A stretch of DNA of 64,000 nucleotides from Liolophura sinensis. Taxonomy: Eukaryota; Mollusca; Polyplacophora; Chitonida; Chitonidae. Shown here piece by piece: positions 11,461 to 21,599 of the stretch. The position numbers and the translations under genes are program-made. The first letter of the stretch is position 1, and each line of letters starts with the position of its first letter. The DNA lies in NCBI RefSeq assembly GCF_032854445.1, contig NC_088299.1, forward strand, positions 16,673,608 to 16,737,607, written 5' to 3'. The notes under the pieces are model-generated. The model ran no database searches. It saw nothing but the letters and a program-made list of their open reading frames with translations, and had not been told where the DNA came from.

Positions 11461-12520
11461 GTGGCCAGCAGCTGTACTGAACGACCTACGCATTTGAGGT
11501 CTGGGAGGCTAGGGATCTGAACCAAGATGACTCTCTCAGATATGGGTCGGGTAAACACACAAAGGTCAGAAGGTGTGCCAAACCACATTCACATTTGGGT
11601 TTGGGAGGATAGGGATCTGAACCAAGGTGATCATGACCCAGTGGCCAACAGCTGTGCTGAACTACATACATATTTGGGCTTTGATGAGGATAGAGATCTG
11701 AGCCAAGGTGATCCTCCCAGATATGTGTCAGGTAAACACACAGAGATCAGCAGCTGTGCTGAACCACGTAAACATTTGGGGATTGTGAAGGATAGGGATC
11801 TGAGCCAAGGTGATCCTACCAGATATGTGTTCGGTAAACACACAGAGATCAGCAGCTGTGCTGAACCATATACACATTTGGGGTTTGTGGAGGATAGGGA
11901 TCTTAGCCAAGGGGATCCTACCAGATATGTGTCAGGTAAACACACAGAGATCAGCAGCTGTGCTGAACCATATACACATTTGGGGTTTGTGGAGGATAGG
12001 GATCTGAGCTAAGGTGATCCTCCCAGATATGTGTTTGGTAAACACACAGAGGTCAGCAGCTGTACTGAACCACATATACATTTGGGGTTTGTGGAGGATA
12101 GGGATCTGAGCTAAGGTGATCCTCCCAGATGTGGGTCGGGTAAACGCACAGAGGTCAGCAGCTGTGCTGAACCATATACACATTTGGGGTTTGTGGAGGA
12201 TAGGGATCTGAGCTAAGGTGATCCTCCAGATATGTGTCATTTAAACACACAGAGATCAGCAGCTGTACTGAACCACATACACATTTGGGGTTTGTGGAGG
12301 ATAGGGATCTGAGCTAAGGTGATCCTCCCAGATATGGGTCGGGTAAACGCACAGAGGTCAGAAGGTGTGCTAAACCACATTCACTTCGGGGTTTGGGAGG
12401 ATAGGGATCTGAGCCAAGGTGATCATGACACAGTGGCCAGCAGCTGTGCTGAACCACATACACATTTGGGTTTCGAGGAGGACAGGCCTGAGCCAAAATG
12501 ACCTTCTCAGATATATGTGC

Positions 12521-12936
12521 TGAGCTTGCAGTTTGGTTTTGGGTAGAATCATGCCCAAGGTGAGCCTCGGGCTAGCTAAGAAGTGGTGCAGGTATCACCT
12601 GTGGTAGATTGAGTTGAAACATACATTTGTATAAAGGGAGGTTTGGGCAGCAGGTTTCCTCTAGGTATGAACTTTGTCATTTATATTTTGGGTGGAAAGT
12701 TCTTGGGTATGGCATTCTGCACTATTCAAATAAAAAATAATATATAACATCAAAGATGATTCTGTCAGTGTTAAGAACATTTAATCAGATTGTTGTCTTT
12801 TTATCATAGCATGAACCTTTTCTTTGGACTTGTACATTAAAAGTGCAGTACTAAGGGTATGTAGACAAATAGCTTTGTGAGCTTAGTGTGGTTAATGTGT
12901 ATATATAATTTGTCTGTTTGTAATTGTTTTGTTCAG
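12521..12936 (+). other. TMX3: Unique 3' end of the last TMX3 intron
   Basis: Unique AT-rich sequence after the 102-bp array. It ends with a pyrimidine-rich tract and acceptor TTTTGTTCAG at 12927-12936. A second AG 12 bases downstream (TGTTTTAG, ending 12948) is in the same frame, so a NAGNAG-like alternative would only remove four codons. Confidence 0.6.
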
Positions 12937-12992
12937 GTGCTGTTTTAGATGCCAAAGCTGCAGAGAAAACAGATCATCCCAAGAGCGATTGA
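12937..12992 (+). CDS. TMX3: TMX3 last coding exon (cytosolic C-terminus)
   Basis: The exon begins with two bases that complete the phase-1 codon left by the donor at 9021 (G|GT). It then reads AVLDAKAAEKTDHPKSD and a TGA at 12990-12992. Phase agreement with the 9021 donor is the main support, together with the charged composition. Vertebrate TMX3 ends in a dilysine KKKD retrieval signal. Here the end is HPKSD, with only one lysine at -3, so a canonical KKXX or KXKXX signal is missing. Either retrieval depends on something else in this lineage or the true last exon differs. Confidence 0.62.
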
Positions 12993-14029
12993 CTGAGTGA
13001 TAATTTGTGAGATGTACAGTGTTTTGTACATACATGTATGTGTGTATATAATACGTGCGGTGTAGAATTATCTCCTTGTTAGCACTTTTAGCTGATTGTA
13101 CTATGTTGGTTTAATAATATGGATGGGATATTTTCTAAATGTAGTGACCAAGTTTGGCAAAAATCTAACATGGGCTATTGTCTCTGCCTTCTTGCAGCTT
13201 AGTAGAATAATGCGTGAAAAAAAGAGTGAACATAGACATGTATTGACAGTGCTTTTGAGCAGAATCCATGGACATGGAATTCATATGGTATAGGATGTGA
13301 GAATTTTTTTATTACTCTGACAGGAACATGTATTATGAGAGTTTGTGCACATACTCATACGTAATAAGACACACCATATGTGAATTCAGATGGTGTTTTG
13401 CTCTCTCTGGATGTCTAGAATGATGAAAGCTGATCGGAGCAAGCACCTGTTGCACTGCTTCATGAATGTAACCTACATGTTATACCATAGTACTACTGAT
13501 AAATGTTATATTTAAATGTATGAAGTTTTTTTCTCTTATGTTCAGATTTCATTCTGTTCCTGATTACATCAACCTTAAATAGAAAAGTGACTTGTATGTT
13601 GTTGCAGAGCACATGTAACCATCAGTCTGTCATTTACATTACATCATCAAATGTATCATTTTTCATACAGCCATGAGCTTTCTTACATTCCAAAAGACTT
13701 CAGTACCAATATATATTTTATTGTTCTGTTGAGTGAGTATGTGTTCATTCAAATATGGAATTATCTGTAACTCATGGTTTACATTATACAAGGGACATGA
13801 CTGTGTATATTGTCAGACGTTGGACGGAGTTATGCCCCTTATATCATCATTTTTGGGCTTTGTGCAATCTAGTTTCTCTGTTTTCATGTATGTGCCAGGT
13901 GTCATAAGGATAGTTAGGGCAAGGTATTGTGAAAGTATTATGAGAAGAGAATCTGTTACTGACTCTTACAGAACTAACAAGTCATCGGTTTATTACACCT
14001 GTTCTGAGGTTCATGTATGTGTAGAATAT

Positions 14030-14262
14030 TTATTTCATTGGTGTTATACGCCGTACTCCAGCATTATGGTGGGTGGATACCGGGCAGAGCCTGGGGGAAA
14101 CCCACAGCCATCCACAGGTTGCTGGCAGACCTTCCCACGTACGGCCGGAGAGAAAGCCAGCATGAGCTGGACTAAAAGTCACAGTGACCGCATTGGTGAG
14201 AGACTCCTGGGTCATTACGCTGTGCTAGCATGCTAAACAACTGAGCCACGGAGGCCCCGTTA
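14030..14262 (-). mobile_element. tRNA-derived SINE (AAAT-tail family), TSD intact
   Basis: Read on the minus strand, it starts with a tRNA-like head (GGGGCCTCCGTGGCTCAGTT, an A-box-like segment). It continues through a conserved core (TTCCCACGTACGGCC on the + strand) and ends in the GGCGTATAACACC / AAATA tail. It lacks about 33 bp of the usual core between GTACTC and CAGCATTATGG. The 10-bp direct repeat TGTAGAATAT flanks it at 14020-14029 and 14263-14272, proving retroposition. Confidence 0.9.
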
Positions 14263-15248
14263 TGTAGAATATATAGCGGTATATATATATATATACAGTA
14301 ATATCATAAGCATAATATATGATATGATGATGACCTTGACCCAAAGGTGAGATAATTGCAGTGCATGTGATGGTGAGGTGATGACAACATCCCCACAAAA
14401 CATGGTTCAGTTCCAAGCTGCATTTCAGAGAGTTGTGTTTTGATTTGTTTGCTCTTAATGCTACTGAGATGTAATCTTTCTACTCAGAAAGGATGTCATC
14501 AATGTTACTTCAAATCCAGCTGCAGGCTCAGGGAGCAGTTATTGGATCACACTATACTAACACTAACTTCTTGTTAAACCACAACAGGGCCATTTTGCGT
14601 CATGTGAACACTGCTTTATTCTTTTATCTATTTATATCAGCACTCTGTATGCAAATTTGTTTATTTCAGCTTGTTGGAAAACTCAGTGTACAGTGTACAG
14701 TCCATGCACCACTGCATTTGAAAGATATTCATGTGGATACACTCATTTTGTTTATAGGCTTTCACATAATAAAAAGATTATTTACTAAGAGTATTTAAAG
14801 GTATATTTATTTGATTGGTGTTTTACGATCGAAAGTATACATACATGTATATCAATGACCTAGGTGGTAGATGAGGTTATGACAAGTGGATATGTCTGGG
14901 TGATCTGACTTATATAATAACTTATGTCTGCCGAACCAAGGGGTATTTTAGCCCCAGTGGTACAGTATGTGTGTATGTGTATTTTATCATATGACGTCAA
15001 GAAGTCATTAGGTGTGTGTACTTATACTGTGATGGTATCATGGATGAGTCCATGCCACCTGCCCCGGGTGTACAGTAGGCTACTCAGTAGAACAGCTGTG
15101 ACAAGGGCTGTGTATAAATGGACCATTGCTTACATGTAAATATTGCCTTGTGTTTGATTGCTCAACAGTGTGGTAACCTGTACCTGTATGCTTTCTTTGC
15201 CATTCAGTTTGCACCTGTGTAGCGCCCAGTGTTTGGAATTATGTTTCA

Positions 15249-15434
15249 TAAATTTGTATGTTAATTGTCTGTATGATGCAGGTAGATATTTGTATGTTAA
15301 TTGTCTGTGTATGATACAGGTAGATATTTGTATATTAATTGTCTGTGTATGATACATGTAGGTATTTGTATGTTAATTGTCTGTATGATGCAGGTAGATA
15401 TTTGTATGTTAATTGTCTGTGTATGAAACAGGTA
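15249..15434. repeat. 36-38-bp minisatellite, 5 units
   Basis: Five units of the type GTAGATATTTGTATGTTAAT then TGTCTGTGTATGATACAG, 38 bp or 36 bp when GT is missing. Each junction reads CAG|GTAGAT, which resembles a splice donor, but I see no exon from which it could derive. Confidence 0.9.
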
Positions 15435-15775
15435 GATATTCCGTTAAAAGAATTGATATCCTTATTTGGCTCTCAGTTGGAAATATGTAAATCAAGAGTA
15501 AGGCATTTTATTGTGGAGTATTGGTACATGTCTACAATGTAACAAAAGCTACATATATGTTCATACTGTGTTTTGCATTTACCTTTCCAGTATGTGAATC
15601 ATGTGTATGAAACAAAATGACTATGTCGGAAGACATTGAGAAACCTTTTTTGACAGCATATTAATAATCATTTGGTATTTAGTCATTGTGTAACAAAGGT
15701 TAACAAAAAACATTATCTGTCGATCCTGTGAGTTATCTGCCATTCAATAAACGTCACAGATGAAAACTTACCATG

Positions 15776-18013
15776 TGTTAACTTTGAATTTATTTTCTCT
15801 ATTTATGTTTGCCATACATGGTGTACTTTGAAACTCAAAGATATTAATATTGTCTCAGTGTGATAACAAGCTGACCGTATTCATTGTTACAAAATGCATG
15901 TCATGTTCCTGTCGCTGTAGTGGGTGTTTTAGACCAATGCAATCTTGTTCCATAAAGCCTAAGACCAGTGTACACCTGTAGCTGGTTGTAGTAGACAACT
16001 TAGGTGTGGGCAAGGTTCCAAGATATACACCTTCTTTGGTTAATCCTGGGATAATCTGTCAGGGAAGGTTACATTCTTGGCCGACTAAAAAACGCCCTTT
16101 GTAGACAAAACAAATCCTGAATGTGGTCACAAGTGAAGCAGTTTGTATTCTCAATTACTCACTGATTTGATTGATCTGTTGTTCCTATTTTTCAATGTGG
16201 TGGTTAAGATTGCAGCTTTAGGAAACAGTAATGAAAAGAGGGGAGACCAGTGATGAGGGAAATCAGACTGTGCCAAGGGAAAATCAGAGCCAAGGGAAAT
16301 TCAGAGACAAGTGAAAACCAGACGAGAGGCAAGCGAAGTTGAGCTCAAATGAAACCTAGTGTAGGCAAAACCATGGAGATAGAGCTGAGGGGAAATCAAA
16401 CTAAGAAGGGAAACGTATCATTTTCCCAAACACAAGCCAGACTCGACTCTTGAACAAACAAGAACGTGAGAATTGGCATTTGGGCTTAAAGCAGAATGGG
16501 TTCTTTTAGGTTCTTTTATCCATATACTGTACATTATGGGAACAGCTGGGGATAAATGTGAAATCTGATTTTGGCCAAAGAAACTATGTAGATATTTACT
16601 TTCAACTTTAAATTTCAGAAGACTGCTGTTAATGTACGCACAGTAATATAATATCGGCATCCCTAGTTTAGCATACTTCTGGATCTATAAGGCATGCAGC
16701 TTTTGTACGCATGACTGGTGAAGGGCATTTTAATGGTCGATCATCAGAATCATTCACAGGATAGACTCGCACCGGTGGAATGGCAGGTGAATTAAGGCTC
16801 AAATGATACTGAAAGTGCAAGAACTGTTTCCCAATTAAGACTGAATCAGCTAATTTTGACTTAGGTGTTAAGACAACACTACATTTCGAAGCGTATAATC
16901 GGTGGAATTTAAACGGTTTACCGCGTGACATTTTCCTCAGGCATGAGCATAGTCCCAGATTCCTCTGTGGTTGGGATTGGCACAATTTTTTGTTCGGCCA
17001 AGGATGGCGCAAAACCAGCGTCAGAACGCGTTTAATTTATAAAACTGAAGCAGTTACCTGCCCTGGTCAAACATGTGGAGGCTGTCAGAACTAACCTTCA
17101 CTTTGAGCATCAACAGGGCATTTCTGAGCCAGGCAGCCTAGGAAATAACAGGTCGACGTTGTGCTTACGATAAATCGACAGACGAGCAGATCAGGAGCAT
17201 TAGTGTCTGCAAACTTAAGGCCCTGTTTAATAGATAATATTTTTCTCAAACGCCGTAGCAGTGTGCATCTGATTTTTAAACGGAGTGCGTTCTGACGTTG
17301 GTTTGCGGCCATCCAGAGCAATGTCGGATTAGCATCAGTATCGTATTGTTGTGATTTGCATAAACACATGACATGTGTACGAAGGATTTACAAATATGCA
17401 GCAAATCTGTCGGAGAAAAAATCAGTGAAGCAACAAATGAAGAAGAAGTTCAGCAAAGTTGATGCTTATTTATATTTCCGGTCCAGAAAGTAATTTGCTG
17501 GTCTACAAAACAGTGTCAGCCGAATACTAGTACAACATCTCACATACAAAGGATCCATTTATTGTTTCCAAAAATGATTCTCCAACTTCCTAAGCAGACA
17601 ACATTTTGTAGCCCAAACAATGGTAGAGAACGATCGATTGGTAAGCTGCCAGAAGCAATCGGCTTAAGTTCACAACGTAACGTAAACACCCAAGGTGTCA
17701 AGTATGCGGTGATATCTTGATGGCTTCGTGCTTGGCATGAGGATTTTAGATTCCAGGCACACTTGTTATGTTTTAGTCCAGAAATTGATGCATGGCGTCA
17801 ATTAAATCTACTTATGTAACTTTAAATGAAGTCCTTTCTAAGGTCCCTAGCTGAATAAGGTTTTAAACAGCATTCAAGCCAATAGTAATGTTACTCTGGC
17901 CGTAGTCATTCAAAAGGCCCTAAAAAAGGGCCTCCTCTTTAATGTTTGAATATCTGTTCTTGTTGAGCGTGTTATGTGTGCCCTCCACTCCAGGAACCGT
18001 TATTGCTTCAGCC
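15776..18013. other. Intergenic region between the convergent genes
   Basis: Contains a purine-rich degenerate repeat (16236-16412, recurring GGGAAATCAGAGCCAAG-like words) and an inverted pair. GATGGCGCAAAACCAGCGTC at about 17003 faces a minus-strand copy reading GATGGCCGCAAACCAACGTC at about 17290-17325. Two minus-strand open frames (16668-17012, 114 codons; 17091-17369, 92 codons) have mixed codon use but no recognised domain and no clear splice borders. I leave them unassigned. An AATAAA on the minus strand (17558-17563) could terminate the gene at 18140-19405. Confidence 0.5.
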
Positions 18014-18122
18014 GCCCAACAGTCATTTGAGAAAAGATTTAGAGCTTTTCTATTTGAATATCTCCGTGAGTTGTATCTTGTCTTTGACGAGTGAATTTTC
18101 GTTAAACACATCGTCCATCATA
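18014..18122 (-). pseudogene. Diverged duplicate of the last ~32 codons of the neighbouring gene
   Basis: Immediately downstream of the stop of the 421-codon gene, the minus strand reads NENSLVKDKIQLTEIFK, stop, then KSSKSFLK. This aligns codon by codon with the true end STDNTLVKDKMQLMKIFKQ then KRSKSFLK at 18153-18245. One CAG codon has become TAG. In the aligned LVKDK...SFLK codons I count about six third-base silent changes against four replacements plus the nonsense change. It may be a decayed duplicate or an alternative last exon ending at that TAG. An ACAG acceptor-like site precedes it. Confidence 0.75.
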
Positions 18123-18139
18123 TGGAAATCCAAACTGTC

Positions 18140-19405
18140 TCAGTCGTTCAAAAACCCCTTCAGAAAAGATTTTGACCTTTTCTGCTTGAATATCTTCATG
18201 AGTTGCATTTTGTCCTTGACGAGTGTGTTGTCTGTGGACAAATCTTCCTCTTGTCCAGGAATCCTCAAATATCGGCACTTGGACAAGTCTTTCCAGCTGT
18301 CCTCCAGGCGTTGTCTGTACTCATCCTCCGATATCCTCCCGAATTCTGCCGTGTGTTTTCTCCTCACACGTCGGGCACTGGTTGCAGGGGTCGCCTCGGC
18401 TGGACGTAGCATCTCGGGGTCCAAAGGTGTCGGTCTAATGCTGGCTCGACGAGCGATGTGAGATGGATTAGATTTCACATTCTCGCAGACCTTTTTGAGA
18501 AAGTTATTTTTCTTGCTGTCCAACTCGAGCCCTCTTTGAGCTTCCATTTTCAGCATTTCCATCTTGCGCTCTTGGAAGTTACCGCCACCTTTGTTGCCTT
18601 CGATGGAAGCTCTGGTGAGCTCGGCAGTGCTCCTTGTGCGGGGAGCACCCCCCATGGCGCTGGTCAAGCTGCGCACCTCTCCCCCACCGGCCGCCACGGC
18701 ATCGTGACAGTTGTGCTGAGGGGTGGGTTTGCTGGAGCTTGGTGCGGTCTTTGCTCGATCTCGTCGCGGGGTTGCGGTGGTTCCCTGATCGGATGTACTG
18801 CGGTGTATGGTCCCCGGACGCGACTTTCCCCCGTGACGAGAATGACCACTGTTCTCATCGGCGTCTCCGGATGGCGTGGCGGAAGACGCATGCGCTGTCT
18901 TTGGTCTAGCATGTCGACCTTTAGAACTGTGGTGTCGGGGGCTGGAATCCTCGTTTTCACTTTGGTACTCCTCAGCGTGCATTCTGTGCCCGGTATGAGG
19001 ACGTTTCTCCCTCCTGCTGCTGTGTATCTCATCTCGATGCGCCTCGTAAGGTACAGCCGTGTTTGGACGAGGAGTACTGTTCAATTTTAGTCGCTTCTCA
19101 GCCGAACTGATCCTGAGAGATGGAGAAAAGTTCGGAGCGGAGTACATGGACTTGAAGTTTCCGGTGGCTTCCATTTCGTTGAGAATCTTGATCTCCTCTG
19201 GTGTGAGGAAGGAGTTGATTTGAGCGACTTTGTCTGTCATTCGTCCGTAGTTGACTTGCACGATCCTCCGGTTAATCTCGAGCAGCTTCACGGCGTACGA
19301 TTCCTCCAGACTGAGCGTTTGTAAGTTCTTCTCCATCAGGCGTTGTTGCTTGAGGTTGAAAGTCACCGCCGCCACCTCTTTGTCAGTGCCATAACGAGCA
19401 GCCAT
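18140..19405 (-). CDS. Uncharacterised 421-residue basic, low-complexity protein
   Basis: A single long coding exon, clearly richer in G+C than its surroundings, with a strong start context (CACCATGGC). I do not recognise a family. Residues 1-95 look ordered and helical (EKNLQTLSLEESYAVKLLEI, then LTPEEIKILNEMEATGNF). Residues 100-265 are a basic, Ser/His/Arg-rich probably disordered region. It has recurring R-P-x-T-[AGI]-like motifs: RPNTA 113, RPHTG 135, RPKTA 167, RPGTI 196, RAKTA 217. Residues 270-421 are again charged and helical, with DEYRQRLEDSWKDLSK near 361 and a Lys-rich C-terminus. RPxTA-type motifs are common in cilium and microtubule-associated proteins, which is only a hint. Upstream of the ATG the minus strand reads TTTTTATTTGCAG|GAACTTCCACC, a textbook acceptor, so the 5' UTR is split by an intron. 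Confidence 0.88.
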   Translation of the reverse strand: MAARYGTDKEVAAVTFNLKQQRLMEKNLQTLSLEESYAVKLLEINRRIVQVNYGRMTDKVAQINSFLTPEEIKILNEMEATGNFKSMYSAPNFSPSLRISSAEKRLKLNSTPRPNTAVPYEAHRDEIHSSRREKRPHTGHRMHAEEYQSENEDSSPRHHSSKGRHARPKTAHASSATPSGDADENSGHSRHGGKSRPGTIHRSTSDQGTTATPRRDRAKTAPSSSKPTPQHNCHDAVAAGGGEVRSLTSAMGGAPRTRSTAELTRASIEGNKGGGNFQERKMEMLKMEAQRGLELDSKKNNFLKKVCENVKSNPSHIARRASIRPTPLDPEMLRPAEATPATSARRVRRKHTAEFGRISEDEYRQRLEDSWKDLSKCRYLRIPGQEEDLSTDNTLVKDKMQLMKIFKQKRSKSFLKGFLND

Positions 19406-19430
19406 GGTGGAAGTTCCTGCAAATAAAAAG
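19406..19430 (-). other. 5'-UTR splice acceptor of the 421-codon gene
   Basis: On the minus strand TTTTTATTTGCAG is followed by GAACTTCCACC and the ATG. The exon starts at 19416, 11 nt before the start codon. A noncoding first exon and promoter must lie further right (above 19430); I cannot place them. Confidence 0.8.
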
Positions 19431-19556
19431 GTATATATGTATATATAAGACGACGATTCTTATGCATTGAGGCGCACGAGTCAATGGTTCAGTCCCGGCT
19501 TTGGACAGGGATTTTTCTCCCGACTGTTGGCGGGACCTGGTTGAAGATTAGCAGTC

Positions 19557-19684
19557 GATGTGCACGTGTTTACGTCACACTCTTCCATGGTGTGCACCTG
19601 TGTACGTCACACTATTCCATGGTGTGCACGTGTGTACGTCACACTCTTCCATGGTGTGCAGGTGTTTATGTCACACTCTTCCAC
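19557..19684. repeat. 32-bp repeat x4 with E-box and CRE-like words
   Basis: Four tandem 32-bp units of the type GTGTGCACGTGTGTACGTCA then CACTCTTCCATG. Two units contain CACGTG (E-box) and three contain TACGTCAC, close to a CRE half-site. The array is 150-280 bp upstream of the ATG of the minus-strand gene, in its 5'-UTR intron or promoter region. A regulatory role is possible but only inferred from position and motifs. Confidence 0.85.
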
Positions 19685-21489
19685 CCATAAAACTACATGG
19701 CAACTACATGTTGTATGAGTGAATAATTCTAGACTATCGCGACGAAGAACATCTGAAAAAACTAATAAACTCTTATGTGTGTCTCGAAGGAGCTGCTGTT
19801 ATGAAAACTGGGGAGCGATTAATGGCACGTGTATCCACAAGACTTCATGGAGGTATATTTTTTATCACGCCCTTGCAAGTTCCCTTCAGAGTTTTGTTTT
19901 CTGCGGTCATAGTTTTAATGCTCTTAAGTGATTTTTTCGTCCATTCAAAACCCTGTAAGCGGCCAAAAAATCAGATTTATGACCATGGTAGCGATACATT
20001 TTACTGGGAGCTGCAATGTTGTAAGAAAGCATTTCGTATTTATTTTTTATTTTTGTTTAAAGTCATAACCATGAATTTTTCACGTACGATGGTGGTTACT
20101 TTCAAGTTTGGAGGAAACTATGCCCAGGGTAAACCATCGACCTTTGGCAAGTAACTGACCAACTTTTCTACATTTGACGCACAGATATGTACACCAGATT
20201 GGAGGAAAACAAGTCATTTTGAAGGTAAGACTGCGCAAGCGGCCACACGAGAGTCATTGACCGCTTTTTGGCGCCAAGACCAAGCAATTGCCGAGAACGG
20301 TGGAATCTACAAAAACACTTCCCTCCGCTTTGTACACAATACTCATATGCATGTAAAAGAAAAGGACTGGGTTTTAAGGAAAGCATAAATGCTTTGTGAA
20401 CTTTTTCATTTAAACACAACTGGCATATCATCATCGTGAAACATGTAGAGCTAATTCCTACATTTACCTCTATTTGCCAAAAACGTCATATTGTCGCATA
20501 CTGATTTTTTTTACCAAAAACAAAAAACAAAAACAAAAAAATAAAACAACAACAACAACAAAAAAACAAAAAAAAAACAGTTCAACAGTATATCTTTTCT
20601 TCATAGCCCAATACTCACCGGTAAAGAGAATGTATGTTCGTTTATTGTCGGGTACTCAAGGGATTGGTTCGTCTGCTGTGGACAGTACACACGTAGTCTT
20701 GTAATCCACACTGACAAGGCAGCTGTGAGAATTTAGTGATAATAAGCAAGTAGATGTCATCACAGACTAGGCAGAAGTGGTCAGTAAACTTGATCACTAT
20801 GAAACATTGGCGGCAGTTCCAGTAAGGCACAAACAAGGTCCTTCTGGAGACGTCTTGGCGTAACACTACACATACAGGTAAATTCTCAGGTGTGAGGAAT
20901 CGTTGACCAAACACCTGTACACACGATTTAATCGCCTTAATACAGTTGGCAAAAGGGGATTAACGGGAAGACTGCCAAAATGTAACAGGGTTAAATCTTG
21001 TACCACGATCGTAAACTCACCACCCATTGTATAACTTGGTGGTGTTTACGTTTCAGTCTGAGATTCATCAGTGTATATAGTGAATAGGGGTTGCGGAGTG
21101 GGAAGGGGGAATGAGGAGTGTTGGGGGTTGGTAGAAGTGGGTTATGTAATAAAAAATATCAGCTCCTGGCGCCAAACTACGTGAGCAAGAAGCTGTCTGA
21201 AGCTTTGGCATTAACCCCGAACCCCGTGAACAAATACCTACCACCAAAATGTGCAATTGTGCCATACATACATTGATCTTAATTGTTTTGATTTTTTTTG
21301 CTTTGAATTATGTATACCAGTAAATAATATATTTGGCAAAGTAGTTTTTTCTCGATCGTCACGCATACCTGGTCATATTTAAGGGCGCATGTGTTTACAT
21401 ACTGCTTGCCAAATATTTTTGTTTCGGCTTATAGAGTACAATCTCAGAGAGTTCTGACTGGTACAGGTGAATTATGCAAAGATTTGACT
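19685..21489. other. No gene seen; one dispersed repeat and an A-rich tract
   Basis: Mostly unique AT-rich sequence. Bases 20078-20215 hold a dispersed repeat with GGAGGAAACT, GGTAAACCATCGACCTTTGG and AACTGACC, related to 50270-50450. Bases 20512-20578 are an A-rich tract with (CAA)n. No ORF in the region shows domain content or exon borders. The first exon of the minus-strand gene may be somewhere here. Confidence 0.5.
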
Positions 21490-21571
21490 GATCTGAATGG
21501 TGTTTTACGCCGTACTCAGGAATATTGCATTAATGTGGCGGCGGACAGCATTTTGTACCATGGAGGAAAAT
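21490..21571 (-). mobile_element. SINE 3'-end fragment
   Basis: GGTGTTTTACGCCGTACTCA followed by GGAATATTGCATTAATG and GGCGGCGGACAGCATT is the inner tail and core part of the AAAT-tail SINE family on the minus strand. The tRNA head and AAAT tail are missing. Confidence 0.75.
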
Positions 21572-21599
21572 TGACATTACTGGTATGCTTATGTGTAAA

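Larger units (their letters stand above)
9002..12520 (+). repeat. 102-bp minisatellite copied from the acidic-tail exon end and its donor
   Basis: About 23 units of 102 bp, split in two by an insertion at 10340-11460. A unit starts GGTGATCCTCCCAGATATGT, contains AAACACACAGAG and TGCTGAACCA, and ends GGATAGGGATCTGAGCCAAG. The ending equals the last bases of the TMX3 exon at 9020, and the start equals the intron's first bases. So each unit reproduces the exon end with its 5' splice site CAAG|GTGATC. The unit is 34 codons long and stays in the exon's own frame through the first three units, until TAA at 9323-9325. Later units are a mix of GAGCCAAGG and GAGCTAAGG (stop). Units also contain CAG|GTAAAC near their middle. 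Units near 10020, 11600 and 12400 are a diverged subtype with GATCATGACACAGTGGCC. Confidence 0.96.
12993..15775 (+). other. TMX3: Probable TMX3 3' UTR and downstream sequence
   Basis: AT-rich sequence without convincing coding potential. Two AATAAA hexamers could end the transcript, at 14768-14773 and at 15746-15751. The second is followed by unique sequence and would give a 2.8-kb 3' UTR containing a minus-oriented SINE (14030-14262) and a 37-bp repeat (15249-15434). A (TA)n run lies at 14280-14296. Which signal is used cannot be told from sequence. Confidence 0.4.

Noticed and set aside
9038-12012. Open frames of 95-163 codons in the 102-bp array taken as independent genes
   Set aside because: Array translation only. 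The sole coding role considered is a read-through extension of the TMX3 exon, reported as a finding.
13733-14236. 167-codon frame on the + strand
   Set aside because: Its second half is a SINE and its first half has no domain; it lies in the TMX3 3' UTR or downstream.
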